DNA of 32,324 nt from Chromatiales bacterium (lineage in GTDB: Bacteria > Pseudomonadota > Gammaproteobacteria > Xanthomonadales > SZUA-36): positions 10,177 through 42,500 of the forward strand of contig JAHEFT010000010.1 in NCBI GenBank assembly GCA_024640025.1, given 5' to 3'. The position numbers and the translations under genes were made by a program. Every line of letters begins with the position of its first letter. The first letter of the stretch is position 1. The notes beneath the pieces were generated by a model. It was not told the DNA's origin. It saw only the letters and a program-made list of their open reading frames with translations, and searched no databases. Positions 1-8,744 of this stretch are shown here, piece after piece.

Positions 1-22
1 CGCGGCTGAAGCCGCTCCTACG
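1..22 (-). repeat. REP-like element (partial at window edge)
   Basis: The reverse complement reads CGTAGGAGCGGCTTCAGCCGCG, a short palindromic element with the GTAGGAGCGG...CCGCGA pattern of gammaproteobacterial REP sequences. Related copies lie at 2649, 2881 and 20186. It sits just upstream of clpB and may continue outside the window. Confidence 0.6.
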
Positions 23-84
23 TTTGTATTGATTCCCGGGGCTCCCGCCCACAAATTGTGAGTATTGAATTTGAGGATATTCTC

Positions 85-2652
85 ATGCGGATGGACAAAC
101 TGACCAGTAAGTTTCAGCTAGCTCTTGCGGACGCCCAGAGCCTGGCCAACGGGTTGGATAACCAGATGATTGAGCCGGTTCACGTGATGACGGCCCTGCT
201 GGACCAGGAAGGCGGTTCGACGGGTCATCTTCTGGCCCGGTCCGGCGTAAGGGTCAACCAGTTACGGTCCCAGTTGGGTGAGCGCCTGGAGAGTCTGCCC
301 CGGGTCAGCGGAGCGGAAGGTGAAATCAACCTTTCCAATGACCTGATCAAGCTGATGAACCACACCGACAAGCTGGCGCAGAAGCGCGGTGACCAATACA
401 TCGCCAGCGAGTTGTTTATCCTGGCGGCGCTGGATCTCAAGGGCGCGTTGGCCGACATTCTGAACCAGGCCGGAGCCAATCGCGAGGCGATTGAGAAGGC
501 CATTGACGACATGCGCGGCGGAGAGCAGGTGGATGACCCCAACGCGGAGGAGAACCGCCAGGCACTGGAGAAGTACACCATTGACCTGACCGAGCGGGCC
601 GAACAAAGCAAGCTGGACCCGGTGATCGGGCGCGACGAGGAAATCCGTCGCTGCATCCAGGTTTTGCAGCGCCGCACCAAGAATAACCCGGTGCTGATCG
701 GCGAACCCGGTGTGGGCAAGACCGCCATCGTGGAAGGCCTGGCTCAGCGCATCATCAACAACGAATGTCCCGATGGCATCCGCGGCAAACGGGTTCTGAG
801 CCTCGACATGGGCGCCTTGATTGCCGGCGCCAAATTCCGGGGCGAATTCGAGGAACGAATGAAAGCCGTTCTGAACGACCTGGCCAAGCAGGAAGGCAAT
901 ATCATCCTGTTTATTGACGAGATTCACACCATGGTGGGCGCCGGCAAGGCCGAGGGTTCGATGGACGCCGGCAATATGCTGAAACCCGCCCTGGCGCGGG
1001 GAGAGCTGCATTGCATCGGCGCGACAACGCTGGATGAGTATCGTCAATATGTTGAGAAAGATGCGGCCCTGGAGCGCCGCTTCCAAAAAGTATTCGTTGG
1101 TGAGCCTTCCGTCGAAGACACCATTGCGATTCTTCGCGGCCTGCAGGAGCGCTACGAAGTCCACCATGGTGTAAACATCACCGACCCGGCCCTGGTTGCC
1201 GCGGCGACCTTATCACACCGCTATATCAGCGACCGGCAACTGCCGGACAAGGCCATCGACCTGATGGACGAGGCGGCCTCGCGCATCCGCATGGAGATCG
1301 ATTCCAAGCCCGAGGCGCTGGACCGGTTGGAGCGCCGTTTGATCCAGCAAAAGATCCAGCGCGAGGCGCTCAAGAAAGAATCCGACGAGGCGTCCCTCAA
1401 ACGCCTGGAAGAACTCGAGGCCGATATTGCCGGGATGGAGCGGGAATTTTCCGACCTGAACGAGATCTGGAAGTCCGAAAAAGCGGCAGTGCAGGGCACT
1501 ACCCATATCAAGGAGGAATTGGAAAGAACCCGCGCTGCGCTGGAAACTGCCATGCGCGCACAGGATCTCGCACGGATGTCCGAACTGCAATACGGCAAGA
1601 TACCCGAACTGGAGAAACAGCTGGCGGACGCTGAGAAAGGTGAACAGGGTGATTTCCAGTTACTGCGCACCCAGGTGACCGAGGACGAAATTGCTGAAGT
1701 GGTTTCGCGCTGGACCGGGATTCCCGTGTCGCGCATGCTGGAAGGTGAGCGCGACAAACTGCTGCGGATGGAAGAAAGCCTGCATACGCGGGTGATCGGG
1801 CAGAATGAAGCGGTAAGTGCCGTATCCGATGCCATCCGGCGTTCACGGGCCGGACTTTCCGATCCCAACCGCCCGATTGGCTCCTTCCTGTTCATGGGCC
1901 CGACCGGCGTCGGCAAAACCGAGCTGTGCAAGGCCCTTGCCGGGTTCATGTTTGACACTGAAGAGGCCATGGTGCGGATCGACATGTCCGAGTTCATGGA
2001 GAAGCATTCGGTAGCGAGGCTGGTCGGTGCGCCTCCGGGTTACGTCGGTTACGAAGAGGGCGGATACCTGACCGAGGCGGTTCGCCGCCGGCCCTATTCG
2101 GTCATCCTGCTGGACGAAATCGAAAAAGCCCATCCAGATGTGTTCAACATCCTGCTGCAGGTGCTGGATGACGGCCGACTGACGGATGGCCACGGCCGCA
2201 CGGTGGATTTCCGCAACACGGTGGTCGTAATGACATCGAACCTGGGTTCGCAGCGAATTCAGGCCATGTCAGGTGAAAGTTACGAAGAGATGAAAGCGGC
2301 CGTGATGGATGTTGTAGGCCAGCATTTCCGGCCGGAATTCATCAACCGCGTCGATGACATGGTGGTGTTCCACCCGCTGGACCTGGAACAGATCAAGCTG
2401 ATCGCCGGTATCCAACTCGGGCACCTGAAGAAACGCCTGGAAACGCATGGATTTACGCTGGAAATTTCGGACGAGGCCCTGGGGTTGCTCGGCAATGCCG
2501 GTTTTGATCCCGTTTACGGAGCGCGTCCGCTAAAACGTGCTATCCAGAACGAAATTGAAAACCCGCTGGCGCAGAAGATTCTGTCCGGCGCTTATAAGCC
2601 GGGCGCATCGATCAAGGTGGACGTGAAAGACGGGCGCTTTACATTCAAGTAG
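85..2652 (+). CDS. clpB: ATP-dependent disaggregase ClpB
   Basis: ClpB is the Hsp100 hexameric AAA+ chaperone that pulls polypeptides out of aggregates together with DnaK/DnaJ/GrpE in the cytoplasm. From the ATG at 85 the protein is 855 aa (E. coli 857) and begins [10 protein letters not shown], matching the family N-terminus. That start has GAGG about 8 nt upstream, so the ORF-track GTG at 58 is an over-extension. Visible are the N-terminal Clp repeat domain (about 1-150), the first Walker A GEPGVGKT at residues 206-213, Walker [10 protein letters not shown], the coiled-coil middle domain (about 410-530), the second Walker A GPTGVGKT at 605-612 and [12 protein letters not shown]. The absence of a ClpP-binding IGF/L loop, as known for ClpB, fits a disaggregase rather than a protease subunit. 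The TAG stop lies inside a REP-like repeat. Heat-shock regulation is likely but the promoter is outside the window. Confidence 0.98.
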   Translation: MRMDKLTSKFQLALADAQSLANGLDNQMIEPVHVMTALLDQEGGSTGHLLARSGVRVNQLRSQLGERLESLPRVSGAEGEINLSNDLIKLMNHTDKLAQKRGDQYIASELFILAALDLKGALADILNQAGANREAIEKAIDDMRGGEQVDDPNAEENRQALEKYTIDLTERAEQSKLDPVIGRDEEIRRCIQVLQRRTKNNPVLIGEPGVGKTAIVEGLAQRIINNECPDGIRGKRVLSLDMGALIAGAKFRGEFEERMKAVLNDLAKQEGNIILFIDEIHTMVGAGKAEGSMDAGNMLKPALARGELHCIGATTLDEYRQYVEKDAALERRFQKVFVGEPSVEDTIAILRGLQERYEVHHGVNITDPALVAAATLSHRYISDRQLPDKAIDLMDEAASRIRMEIDSKPEALDRLERRLIQQKIQREALKKESDEASLKRLEELEADIAGMEREFSDLNEIWKSEKAAVQGTTHIKEELERTRAALETAMRAQDLARMSELQYGKIPELEKQLADAEKGEQGDFQLLRTQVTEDEIAEVVSRWTGIPVSRMLEGERDKLLRMEESLHTRVIGQNEAVSAVSDAIRRSRAGLSDPNRPIGSFLFMGPTGVGKTELCKALAGFMFDTEEAMVRIDMSEFMEKHSVARLVGAPPGYVGYEEGGYLTEAVRRRPYSVILLDEIEKAHPDVFNILLQVLDDGRLTDGHGRTVDFRNTVVVMTSNLGSQRIQAMSGESYEEMKAAVMDVVGQHFRPEFINRVDDMVVFHPLDLEQIKLIAGIQLGHLKKRLETHGFTLEISDEALGLLGNAGFDPVYGARPLKRAIQNEIENPLAQKILSGAYKPGASIKVDVKDGRFTFK

Positions 2653-2900
2653 GAGCGGATTCATCCGCGATCGAGTCCCCTGTCACAGTCGGGAGCGACC
2701 TTGCCCTGTTCAGGACACGCTCAAGACATCCATGTGCACGCACGACGGCATTCCGGCGGTACTTCTTTCCCTGCGGGAAATCCGCCCCGCCTTCATTGCC
2801 TGTGCTAGTAACACGCTCCCGGCGTGTTATTGTCCTGAACAGGGCAAGGCCACTCCCTCCTCACAATGTGGGGAGTGTTGTCGCGGATAAATCCGCTGCT
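2649..2900. repeat. MITE/REPIN-like element with ~70-bp imperfect terminal inverted repeats
   Basis: The left end GTAGGAGCGGATTCATCCGCGA (2649-2670) and right end TCGCGGATAAATCCGCTGCT (2881-2900) are inverted REP-like copies. Inside them a perfect 19-bp inverted repeat, CCTTGCCCTGTTCAGGACA (2699-2717) and its complement (2831-2849), continues outward with mismatches to the ends, giving arms of about 70 bp. The interior holds small hairpins: TTTCCC-TGC-GGGAAA near 2767-2781 and TAACACGC-TCCCG-GCGTGTTA at 2809-2829. No ORF is supported in it. It could act as a terminator or mRNA stabiliser between clpB and the convergent gene that follows. Confidence 0.7.
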
Positions 2901-2905
2901 GCCAC

Positions 2906-3376
2906 TCAGTGAGTCAGCTGCGCCTCAACCTGTTGTTGAAACCAGGCACCAGGCCACCCCCACTTCTCTTGCTCCCAGAGTGCCCGGCTGACGTTTCGGG
3001 AAGTCCATTCACGGAAGAAGGCGTGCCAGGCCTCGGAAGTTTCGGGGCTGATCAGGCCTTCTCTTTCCCGCGTTGTCATCCGATCCCAAAGGTCGAGGTT
3101 CATCGCAACATAAAGTTTGTAAAGCTCCTGGTCCGATTCCGACAACGAATCGAAATCCGCCATTCCTCTCTTGGTGATCATGACCATTTCGGGGTTCTCG
3201 ATCATCGCGAGCTGCATTTCCCGGTAACCGTCGTAGATATCGTTGACGCCCTGGCCGCTGATGGCGATCGTGTTCTGGTTCAGGCTGTAGACCACCATCA
3301 ACAGGGAAATTACCACGCCAATCGTGCCGGCAATTTCCGCTACGGCAGCCCATTCGGACAAGCCAAGTTTTTTCAT
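2906..3376 (-). CDS. Hypothetical protein with one N-terminal membrane segment
   Basis: I do not recognise this 156-aa protein. The ATG at 3376 (MKKLGLSEW) is preferred over the ORF-track start at 3397 because AGGAGA lies just upstream of it. Residues about 10-32 (AAVAEIAGTIGVVISLLMVVYSL) form one hydrophobic helix. The rest is soluble and probably helical, rich in charged and aromatic residues (YDGYREMQLAMIENPE, SEAWHAFFREW). It resembles the small one-TM hypothetical proteins common in environmental Gammaproteobacteria. It is convergent with clpB across the MITE-like element and lies downstream of its own short leader, so it is probably monocistronic. No catalytic motif is seen. Confidence 0.75.
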   Translation of the reverse strand: MKKLGLSEWAAVAEIAGTIGVVISLLMVVYSLNQNTIAISGQGVNDIYDGYREMQLAMIENPEMVMITKRGMADFDSLSESDQELYKLYVAMNLDLWDRMTTREREGLISPETSEAWHAFFREWTSRNVSRALWEQEKWGWPGAWFQQQVEAQLTH

Positions 3377-3451
3377 CGGATCTTCTCCTGGAATCATTGC
3401 TACCTTATGAGCATAGTTGAATTTGATCTTAAAACATGCGGAAGCCGGCCT

Positions 3452-4198
3452 TCAGCGTGACGGCAGCACATGCCGGCTGTTGCGCTCTCCCAGTGGGTGC
3501 AGGAACTGGCCGAACATTTCAAAGCTGAGCGCCGCCGATTGTCCAATCAACTCGTGGGTCTGTTTTTGAATGGCAGCCGCGTTTCCACGACTTCCATGGC
3601 GTTCGATATCTTCAGCGTATTCCGGCAGGTTCAGCCAGCGGTTGATGAGGCGTTCGTCCAGCTCCAGGTGACACTGCAGGCCATAAGCGTTATGCCCGTA
3701 CCGAAAGGCCTGGTTAGTACAGGTCTGTGACTGTGCCAGGTGAACTGCTTCCCTGGGCAGGTCAAACGTGTAGCCATGCCACTGGAAAACAGCATGTGGT
3801 TCGACCAGTGCGCAGAACATGGGGTCGGCCGCGGACTGGTGTGTGGGCTCGAGGTCATACCAGCCGATTTCCCATTCCTTCATAGGGCGGACTCCGCCGC
3901 CCAGCGTATAGGCTAGCAGCTGCGCGCCCAGGCAGATGCCCAGCACCGGGATTTCGCGTTTCAGGGCTTCTTCAATGCAGCGCATTTCCACGTTTAGATG
4001 CGGGTGGATATCTCCCTGGTCGGGCATTTGCGGCCCGCCGAGGATAATCAGCGCATCGTAGCGGCTGACATCCGGCCTGGCGTCGGGATCCCGGTGAAAA
4101 TTGACGTATCGAATACGGTGGCCGCGGTTGCGGAGCATCGGGTCGAGTGTGCCAAGCGGTTCCGCTGGCACATGCTGAAAAACCATGACTTTCGCCAT
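3452..4198 (-). CDS. Class I glutamine amidotransferase (GMP-synthase GATase-like)
   Basis: This 248-aa stand-alone class I amidotransferase would hydrolyse glutamine, or act as a gamma-glutamyl hydrolase, in the cytoplasm. The nucleophile elbow is GICLGAQ with Cys89; the His/Glu pair is in GLQCHLE (about 177/179). The LILGGPQMPD and FQWHGYTFDLP segments are typical of GMP-synthase-like amidotransferases. The ATG at 4198 (MAKVMVF) overlaps the proA stop as TGATG, which implies translational coupling; the upstream extension in the ORF track runs into proA and is rejected. There is no synthetase domain, so this is not GuaA. The physiological acceptor is unknown. Its place as last gene of a proBA operon suggests a role in glutamate or glutamine supply, which is inference. 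Confidence 0.85.
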   Translation of the reverse strand: MAKVMVFQHVPAEPLGTLDPMLRNRGHRIRYVNFHRDPDARPDVSRYDALIILGGPQMPDQGDIHPHLNVEMRCIEEALKREIPVLGICLGAQLLAYTLGGGVRPMKEWEIGWYDLEPTHQSAADPMFCALVEPHAVFQWHGYTFDLPREAVHLAQSQTCTNQAFRYGHNAYGLQCHLELDERLINRWLNLPEYAEDIERHGSRGNAAAIQKQTHELIGQSAALSFEMFGQFLHPLGERNSRHVLPSR

Positions 4199-5466
4199 CA
4201 GTTCACGGCACGGATCTGGCCGCTCCCGCGGACTATCCACTTGTAACTGGTCAGTTCGGGCAGGGCCATCGGCCCGCGCGCGTGCAGTTTTTGCGTGCTG
4301 ATGCCGATTTCAGCGCCCATGCCGAATTGACCGCCATCGGTAAAAGCGGTGGAGGCATTGGCGTACACGGCTGCTGCGTCGACGCTGTTGAGGAAACGCT
4401 CGATCACGTCCGGGTCTTCCGCGACGATGGCTTCGGAGTGCCTGGAACTGTAGCGGTGAATGTGCGCAAGCGCCTCATCGAAATTCGCAACGGTCTTGAC
4501 CGATAGCCGCAATGACAGGAATTCCTGTCCGAAATGCTGCTTTTCAGCGTGTCGCAGCGGTCCGGAGTAGCGCCCTTTCAGCGCCTCGAACGCCTGGTCG
4601 TCCGCGAAAACCTCGACCTGGTGGCTTGCCCCCATTTCTGCCATCAATTCGGGTAATTCAGACAGCAGGTCGCGGTGCAGCACCAGGGTATCCAACGCGT
4701 TGCAGACACTGACCCGCCGGGTCTTGGCGTTGGTGATGATCGACTTTGCCTTGCCCAGGTCAGCGCTGGCGTCAACATAGGTATGCACAATGCCGGCGCC
4801 GGTCTCGATGACGGGAATCCGTGCGTTGTCGCGGACGAAATCAATCAGCCCCTTAGAGCCGCGCGGGATGGCCAGGTCAATGTATCCCACGGCCTGCAGA
4901 ATCTGCGGCAGCCATTCACGCTCGGGCGGCGCCAGGAACACCGCAGCGGGATTGATCCCATGATTTCGAAGGACTTCATGCATTAACTTTACGACCACGC
5001 CGTTGGTGTCATGCGCGTCGCTGCTGCCTTTGAGGACACAGGCGTTGCGGGTTTTCAGGCACAGCGCAAAGACATCAAACGTCACGTTGGGACGTGATTC
5101 GAAAATAACGGCGATCACCCCCATCGGCACGCGCACCTTGCTGAGTTCGAGGCCGTTGTCCAGCCGACGCTGCTCCAGTACTTCGCCGACCGGTGTGGGC
5201 AGGTTGGCGACGCTGCGCAGGTCATCGGTAATGGCCTGGATGCGCGCCGGATTCAACAGAAGGCGGTCATACTTGGGATCGCTTTCCGGCATCCGGGACA
5301 GGTCGAGCCGGTTCGCCGCAAGAATATCTTCGGAGACGTCCAGCGCCCGGTCCGCCAGGTCAAACAGAACGGCCCGGATGGTCGCATCGTCACAACCGGC
5401 CAATTCACGAGCGGCTTCACGCGCCTGTTTGAGGCCCTGGTTCAGATAGTCCTGTTGATCATTCAT
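4198..5466 (-). CDS. proA: Gamma-glutamyl phosphate reductase (glutamate-5-semialdehyde dehydrogenase)
   Basis: ProA reduces gamma-glutamyl phosphate with NADPH to glutamate-5-semialdehyde, the second step of proline synthesis. The 422-aa product (E. coli 417) spans the ALDH-like fold: the N-terminal segment LEVSKVRVPMGVIAVIFESRPNVT-like region, the PRGSKGLIDF loop, the catalytic Cys in KTRRVSVCNALDT, and the C-terminal TDGGQFGMGAEIGISTQKLHARGPM signature with YKWIVRGSG. I prefer the ATG at 5466 (MNDQQDYL), 13 nt after the proB stop. The ORF-track ATG at 5505 would overlap proB by 26 nt, has no ribosome-binding site and adds 13 residues absent from the family. The stop overlaps the next gene by one base. 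Cytoplasmic. Confidence 0.96.
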   Translation of the reverse strand: MNDQQDYLNQGLKQAREAARELAGCDDATIRAVLFDLADRALDVSEDILAANRLDLSRMPESDPKYDRLLLNPARIQAITDDLRSVANLPTPVGEVLEQRRLDNGLELSKVRVPMGVIAVIFESRPNVTFDVFALCLKTRNACVLKGSSDAHDTNGVVVKLMHEVLRNHGINPAAVFLAPPEREWLPQILQAVGYIDLAIPRGSKGLIDFVRDNARIPVIETGAGIVHTYVDASADLGKAKSIITNAKTRRVSVCNALDTLVLHRDLLSELPELMAEMGASHQVEVFADDQAFEALKGRYSGPLRHAEKQHFGQEFLSLRLSVKTVANFDEALAHIHRYSSRHSEAIVAEDPDVIERFLNSVDAAAVYANASTAFTDGGQFGMGAEIGISTQKLHARGPMALPELTSYKWIVRGSGQIRAVN

Positions 5467-5479
5467 GCTGCTGTTTCCG

Positions 5480-6559
5480 TCAATCGACAAGGAATAGGTA
5501 GTCATAATGCACCAGCGCTTTCTGTCCGCGCTGGCCTTTCAGGCGGCTGGCTTCTTCGTGGCTGTAACGGGCCCGGCCACAACCCAGTACTTTGCCCGAA
5601 AGGTTGCGAATCTGTATCACGTCGCCATCCTTGAACGGCCCTTCGACCGACTCGATCCCCACCGGTAACAGACTGGCCAGGTGGTTTTTATCCAGCAGGG
5701 CCGCCTCGGCGCCCTCGTTGACGGTCACAAAACCGGCGGCATGATCATCGGCACTGGCCAGCCAGCGCTTGGCAGGTGAAGCATCGCCCATGGCGGGAAA
5801 CCGAGTGCCGGCGCTCTGTGCGCCGGTGACTTTTACCAGGATATCCGGGTCGCTGCCATCGGCAATAACGACCTCCGTGCCCAGTTTCGCCGTTTTCCGC
5901 GCAATCGCCAGCTTGCTGTGCATGCCGCCACGCCCCAGCGCCGAGGTGCCGCGCAGCACGATGTCTTCCATCTGGTATTTCGCTTCGTCCCAGGTAGCTA
6001 TACAGCGGGTTGCCGGGTCATCGGGGTCACCGTCAAACACGCCCGGCACCATGCTGAGCAGGCACAGCAGGTCCGCATTGACCATGCCCGCCAGCAGGCC
6101 GGCGAGTTCATCATTATCGGTGAACATCAGCTCGGTAATTGCCACAACATCGTTCTCGTTCACGATTGGAACAATACCGGCGGTGAGCAAAGCCTCGATG
6201 CAGCCGCGCATATTGAGGTAATGGCGGCGTGTCTGGAAGTCGCTTTTACTGGTCAGGACCTGGGCAATGGTCAGGCCGTGTTGCTGGAACAGTGCCCGGT
6301 AAGTTTCCATCAGGCGAACCTGTCCGGTCGCAGCCATTACCTGTTTGCGGGTAACCGGGTCATTGATGCGCTTCAGTTGAACAGCCGGAATCCCCCGTCC
6401 GGCGGCCACGGCGCCCGACGAAACGATCAATACCTGCCAGCCGTCAGCAGCCAGCAAGCTGGCCTGGTCCACCAGCCTTCCCAGCACCTCGTGGTTCAGC
6501 GCCCCGTTCGGGTCACACAGAACCTGGCTGCCGATCTTGACGACAATTCTTTGGCCCAT
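5480..6559 (-). CDS. proB: Glutamate 5-kinase
   Basis: ProB phosphorylates glutamate with ATP to gamma-glutamyl phosphate, the committed and feedback-controlled step of proline synthesis. The 359-aa protein (E. coli 367) has an amino-acid-kinase domain (about 1-250) starting RIVVKIGSQVL, with IVSSGAVAAGR, IPIVNENDVV and FTDNDELAGLLAGMV. The C-terminal PUA domain (about 270-350) includes KDGDVIQIRNLSGKVLGCG. It starts 15 nt after the stop of the upstream peptidase gene, with GGA about 9 nt before the ATG. Gene order peptidase-proB-proA-amidotransferase on one strand with short gaps indicates one transcript. Confidence 0.97.
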   Translation of the reverse strand: MGQRIVVKIGSQVLCDPNGALNHEVLGRLVDQASLLAADGWQVLIVSSGAVAAGRGIPAVQLKRINDPVTRKQVMAATGQVRLMETYRALFQQHGLTIAQVLTSKSDFQTRRHYLNMRGCIEALLTAGIVPIVNENDVVAITELMFTDNDELAGLLAGMVNADLLCLLSMVPGVFDGDPDDPATRCIATWDEAKYQMEDIVLRGTSALGRGGMHSKLAIARKTAKLGTEVVIADGSDPDILVKVTGAQSAGTRFPAMGDASPAKRWLASADDHAAGFVTVNEGAEAALLDKNHLASLLPVGIESVEGPFKDGDVIQIRNLSGKVLGCGRARYSHEEASRLKGQRGQKALVHYDYLFLVD

Positions 6560-6574
6560 CGATATGATTCCGGG

Positions 6575-8260
6575 TTACAGGCCCAGCACCCCTGCGCCTT
6601 GCTCAAAAACGATATCCACCGGGATGGCTGCCGCCGCCAGGCGGTCAAGGTCAGCCTGGAGCTGGGGACTGACATTGCCCATTTCCGCGACAAAGGCATT
6701 GACAGCTGCATAGTCTCCGTCGCCCTGCAGCGTCAACAGGCGGTTTGCGAGATCGCGCACAGCCTGTTCGAATTCTTCCCGGTTAACGCGGAAGGTTCCG
6801 GTTTCCCCGTCACGGCTGAAGGCGCCGGCCTGCTCGAAGAAATTGAAGCGGATCATGTTCGCCCTGCCGTGTGCGCTGCTGGCGCCGAAACGGACCGAGC
6901 GGAAAATGCCGGCCAGGAAGGTGACGTAATCGTCCATTACCTCACCGTCGGTGATTTCGCCTTTTTCGCGCAGTTTTTGCACCATGTACAGCCCCAGGAT
7001 GTCCGCCTTGCCTTCTTCCAGCGCCGGATCATGCTCTTTCAAGGCCTGGCGCACAGTACCCTGGCCAGTCAGAGTGTTCTTGATGCCCAGGCCATGGGCA
7101 ACCTCGTGGAACATCGTGTTGCCAAAGAAAGAATTGAAGGTGATGTGCTGCCGCTGATCCTCCGCGATCAGCATGTCCGAAATCGGGACAAGGATCTGGT
7201 TATACTTGGCCAGCATTGCGTTTTTCAACTGCAGGCGGCGCGAGCCCTTGGCCAGTTGTACTTCCTCGTCATTCGGCAGGTTGATGGCGATGGTTTTGCT
7301 GCCGGCATTGGAATGCCCGGCGTAATAAACGACATCGTAGGCGTTCAGGTCGGCGTCCGAGCCCGGCATTTCCTGCTTGTAGGCTTCCGCTACCGGCAGG
7401 CCAGTCTGTAATTCCGGGAGGTACTGCGCAAACCGCGCCAGCCGTTCACTCCATTCCAGGTCCTTGATCAACACGTAGGACTCGTAGGCGGTGCGGTAGC
7501 CAAACAACTGGTCCTCGTAGGATTCGATGGGTCCAATGACCAGTTCAACCGGGTTGTTCTTCATCTCCATCCAGGCCATGTCCGACGGTTGGAACGTGTC
7601 GGTTTCCAGCGCTGAGGCCCGCATCAACAGGTAGTTGGCGAATTCGGGGTCATCGGCCAGTTCGGCGGCCAGGCGCAACAGGTTTGCGGCCTCCTGCAGT
7701 TGCGCGGCATAGGCCACACTGTAAGGCTCCAGGTACAACTCACCGGCTTCATTGCGTTTCACCAGCGAGTATTGGCCGTCTTTTCCTTCCTGGCCCCAGG
7801 CTTCAAATTCTTCCCGGCTCATGTCGGGTGGATAGAACTGCGCGCCCGGCGGTTTGGGTCCGGCGCTCTCGATGAACGGCTGATCAGCCGCCAGGCGGTC
7901 CCAGGGGCCGTAGTTGATCACCGCGAAACGGCGAATCAAAGGGTCTTCGATGGACGCCAGGAGAGGCGCCTTGTCACCGTAGGCCTGCAGCCAGAACAGG
8001 TCATCCATGATCCTGGACGCATCAATCAGTAGAGGGATCATCTGTTTCTGCCGATCGCTCAGGTGACTGAGATCTGCGGTCAGCCGCACCGTGGCGTAGA
8101 TTTCAAAACGCGAGGGTTGCTCCACGGCGGGCTCTGCCGTCATTTCGCGGACCGTTTTCACCGGTTCGTCGATGGCCTCCGCGGGGGGCGGGGGTTCCGC
8201 CTGTTGGCAGGCTGCGAGAAGCAACAGTGCGGCAATGCTCAGGAAGTGAAGGGCTTTCAT
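6575..8260 (-). CDS. Lipoprotein zinc peptidase of the M49 (dipeptidyl-peptidase III) type
   Basis: The 561-aa product starts MKALHFLSIAALLLLAAC, a lipoprotein signal peptide with lipobox LAAC and Cys18 as the lipidated residue, so it should be anchored in the envelope. Position 8260 is chosen because GGAG lies 9 nt upstream; the ORF-track start at 8293 would bury the signal peptide. The zinc site is HEVAHG (385-389) with a downstream EEGKAD (415-420), the arrangement of bacterial M49-like peptidases, whose members often carry HExxH instead of the HExxGH of classical DPP III. It would cleave short peptides or dipeptides in the periplasm. Being first in the proBA operon, it may feed peptide-derived glutamate or proline, which is inference. 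Substrate is not visible. Confidence 0.82.
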   Translation of the reverse strand: MKALHFLSIAALLLLAACQQAEPPPPAEAIDEPVKTVREMTAEPAVEQPSRFEIYATVRLTADLSHLSDRQKQMIPLLIDASRIMDDLFWLQAYGDKAPLLASIEDPLIRRFAVINYGPWDRLAADQPFIESAGPKPPGAQFYPPDMSREEFEAWGQEGKDGQYSLVKRNEAGELYLEPYSVAYAAQLQEAANLLRLAAELADDPEFANYLLMRASALETDTFQPSDMAWMEMKNNPVELVIGPIESYEDQLFGYRTAYESYVLIKDLEWSERLARFAQYLPELQTGLPVAEAYKQEMPGSDADLNAYDVVYYAGHSNAGSKTIAINLPNDEEVQLAKGSRRLQLKNAMLAKYNQILVPISDMLIAEDQRQHITFNSFFGNTMFHEVAHGLGIKNTLTGQGTVRQALKEHDPALEEGKADILGLYMVQKLREKGEITDGEVMDDYVTFLAGIFRSVRFGASSAHGRANMIRFNFFEQAGAFSRDGETGTFRVNREEFEQAVRDLANRLLTLQGDGDYAAVNAFVAEMGNVSPQLQADLDRLAAAAIPVDIVFEQGAGVLGL

Positions 8261-8300
8261 GCTTTTTACTCCGCAAATAAGGCTTTGATCCAAACTTCAA

Positions 8301-8306
8301 ATGATA
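8301..8306 (-). promoter_or_regulatory. Candidate extended -10 for the peptidase-proBA operon
   Basis: On the minus strand the sequence TGATATCAT gives a TGn-TATCAT extended -10 about 40 nt before the ATG at 8260. The -35 region (AACCCG at 17 bp) is poor. Called only from hexamer resemblance and position in the divergent gap. Confidence 0.3.
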
Positions 8307-8372
8307 TCAGACCGCTTGCTGGGCGGGTTGTAGAAAACGGCAGCCAGAGTCCCCATCTAGGCACTCTTCACT

Positions 8373-8378
8373 TATAAT
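8373..8378 (+). promoter_or_regulatory. Candidate -10 (TATAAT) for fmdB-like gene and aspS
   Basis: A consensus TATAAT lies 28 nt before the ATG at 8406 within the divergent gap. No good -35 is visible at 16-18 bp (TCCCCA). The -10 would give a short leader for the zinc-ribbon gene and aspS. Confidence 0.4.
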
Positions 8379-8405
8379 TAACCGGTTTTACCAGGGTGTG
8401 CCGAT

Positions 8406-8708
8406 ATGCCGATTTACGAATACCAATGCGAAGCTTGTGGCTGCAGCCTCGAAAAGCTGCAGCGAATCAATGATGAACCGCTGCTGGAATGCCCGGAATG
8501 CGGCAAACCGGCATTGCAGCGCCTGGTGTCGGCTGCCGGTTTTCGTCTCAAGGGTGCGGGCTGGTATGAAACCGATTTCAAAAAGGGCAGCAAAAAAAAC
8601 CTGCATGACTCCGGGAGCCCAGCCAGTGTCAAGACGGCCGACAAGCCTGTAGAAACGAAGAAGTCCCCCGAGCCGAAACCTGCTGCAACCAAGTCCGGCG
8701 CGGACTGA
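8406..8708 (+). CDS. FmdB-family zinc-ribbon regulatory protein
   Basis: This 100-aa protein begins MPIYEYQCEACG and carries two CxxC knuckles, CEAC (9-12) and CPEC, the zinc ribbon of the FmdB family. A lysine/proline/serine-rich disordered tail follows (about 60-100, KKSPEPKPAATKSG). The family sits next to aspS in many Gammaproteobacteria. Its role is poorly known; regulatory or RNA/DNA-binding functions have been proposed for relatives. AGGGTG lies upstream of the ATG. It is 36 nt from aspS and probably co-transcribed. Confidence 0.88.
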   Translation: MPIYEYQCEACGCSLEKLQRINDEPLLECPECGKPALQRLVSAAGFRLKGAGWYETDFKKGSKKNLHDSGSPASVKTADKPVETKKSPEPKPAATKSGAD

Positions 8709-8744
8709 ACTCACCATCAAACACGCTCACCGGGAGCCCAGAAC

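Noticed and set aside
262-1167. 301-codon minus-strand ORF inside clpB
   Set aside because: Shadow of the ClpB coding frame in GC-rich DNA.
2909-3460. 183-codon plus-strand ORF opposite the small hypothetical gene
   Set aside because: The minus-strand reading has a ribosome-binding site, a start and a membrane helix; the plus-strand product is compositionally odd and lacks such signals.
5918-7411. 497-codon plus-strand ORF
   Set aside because: Antisense to proB and the M49 peptidase gene, both with clear family motifs; the product has no recognisable domain.
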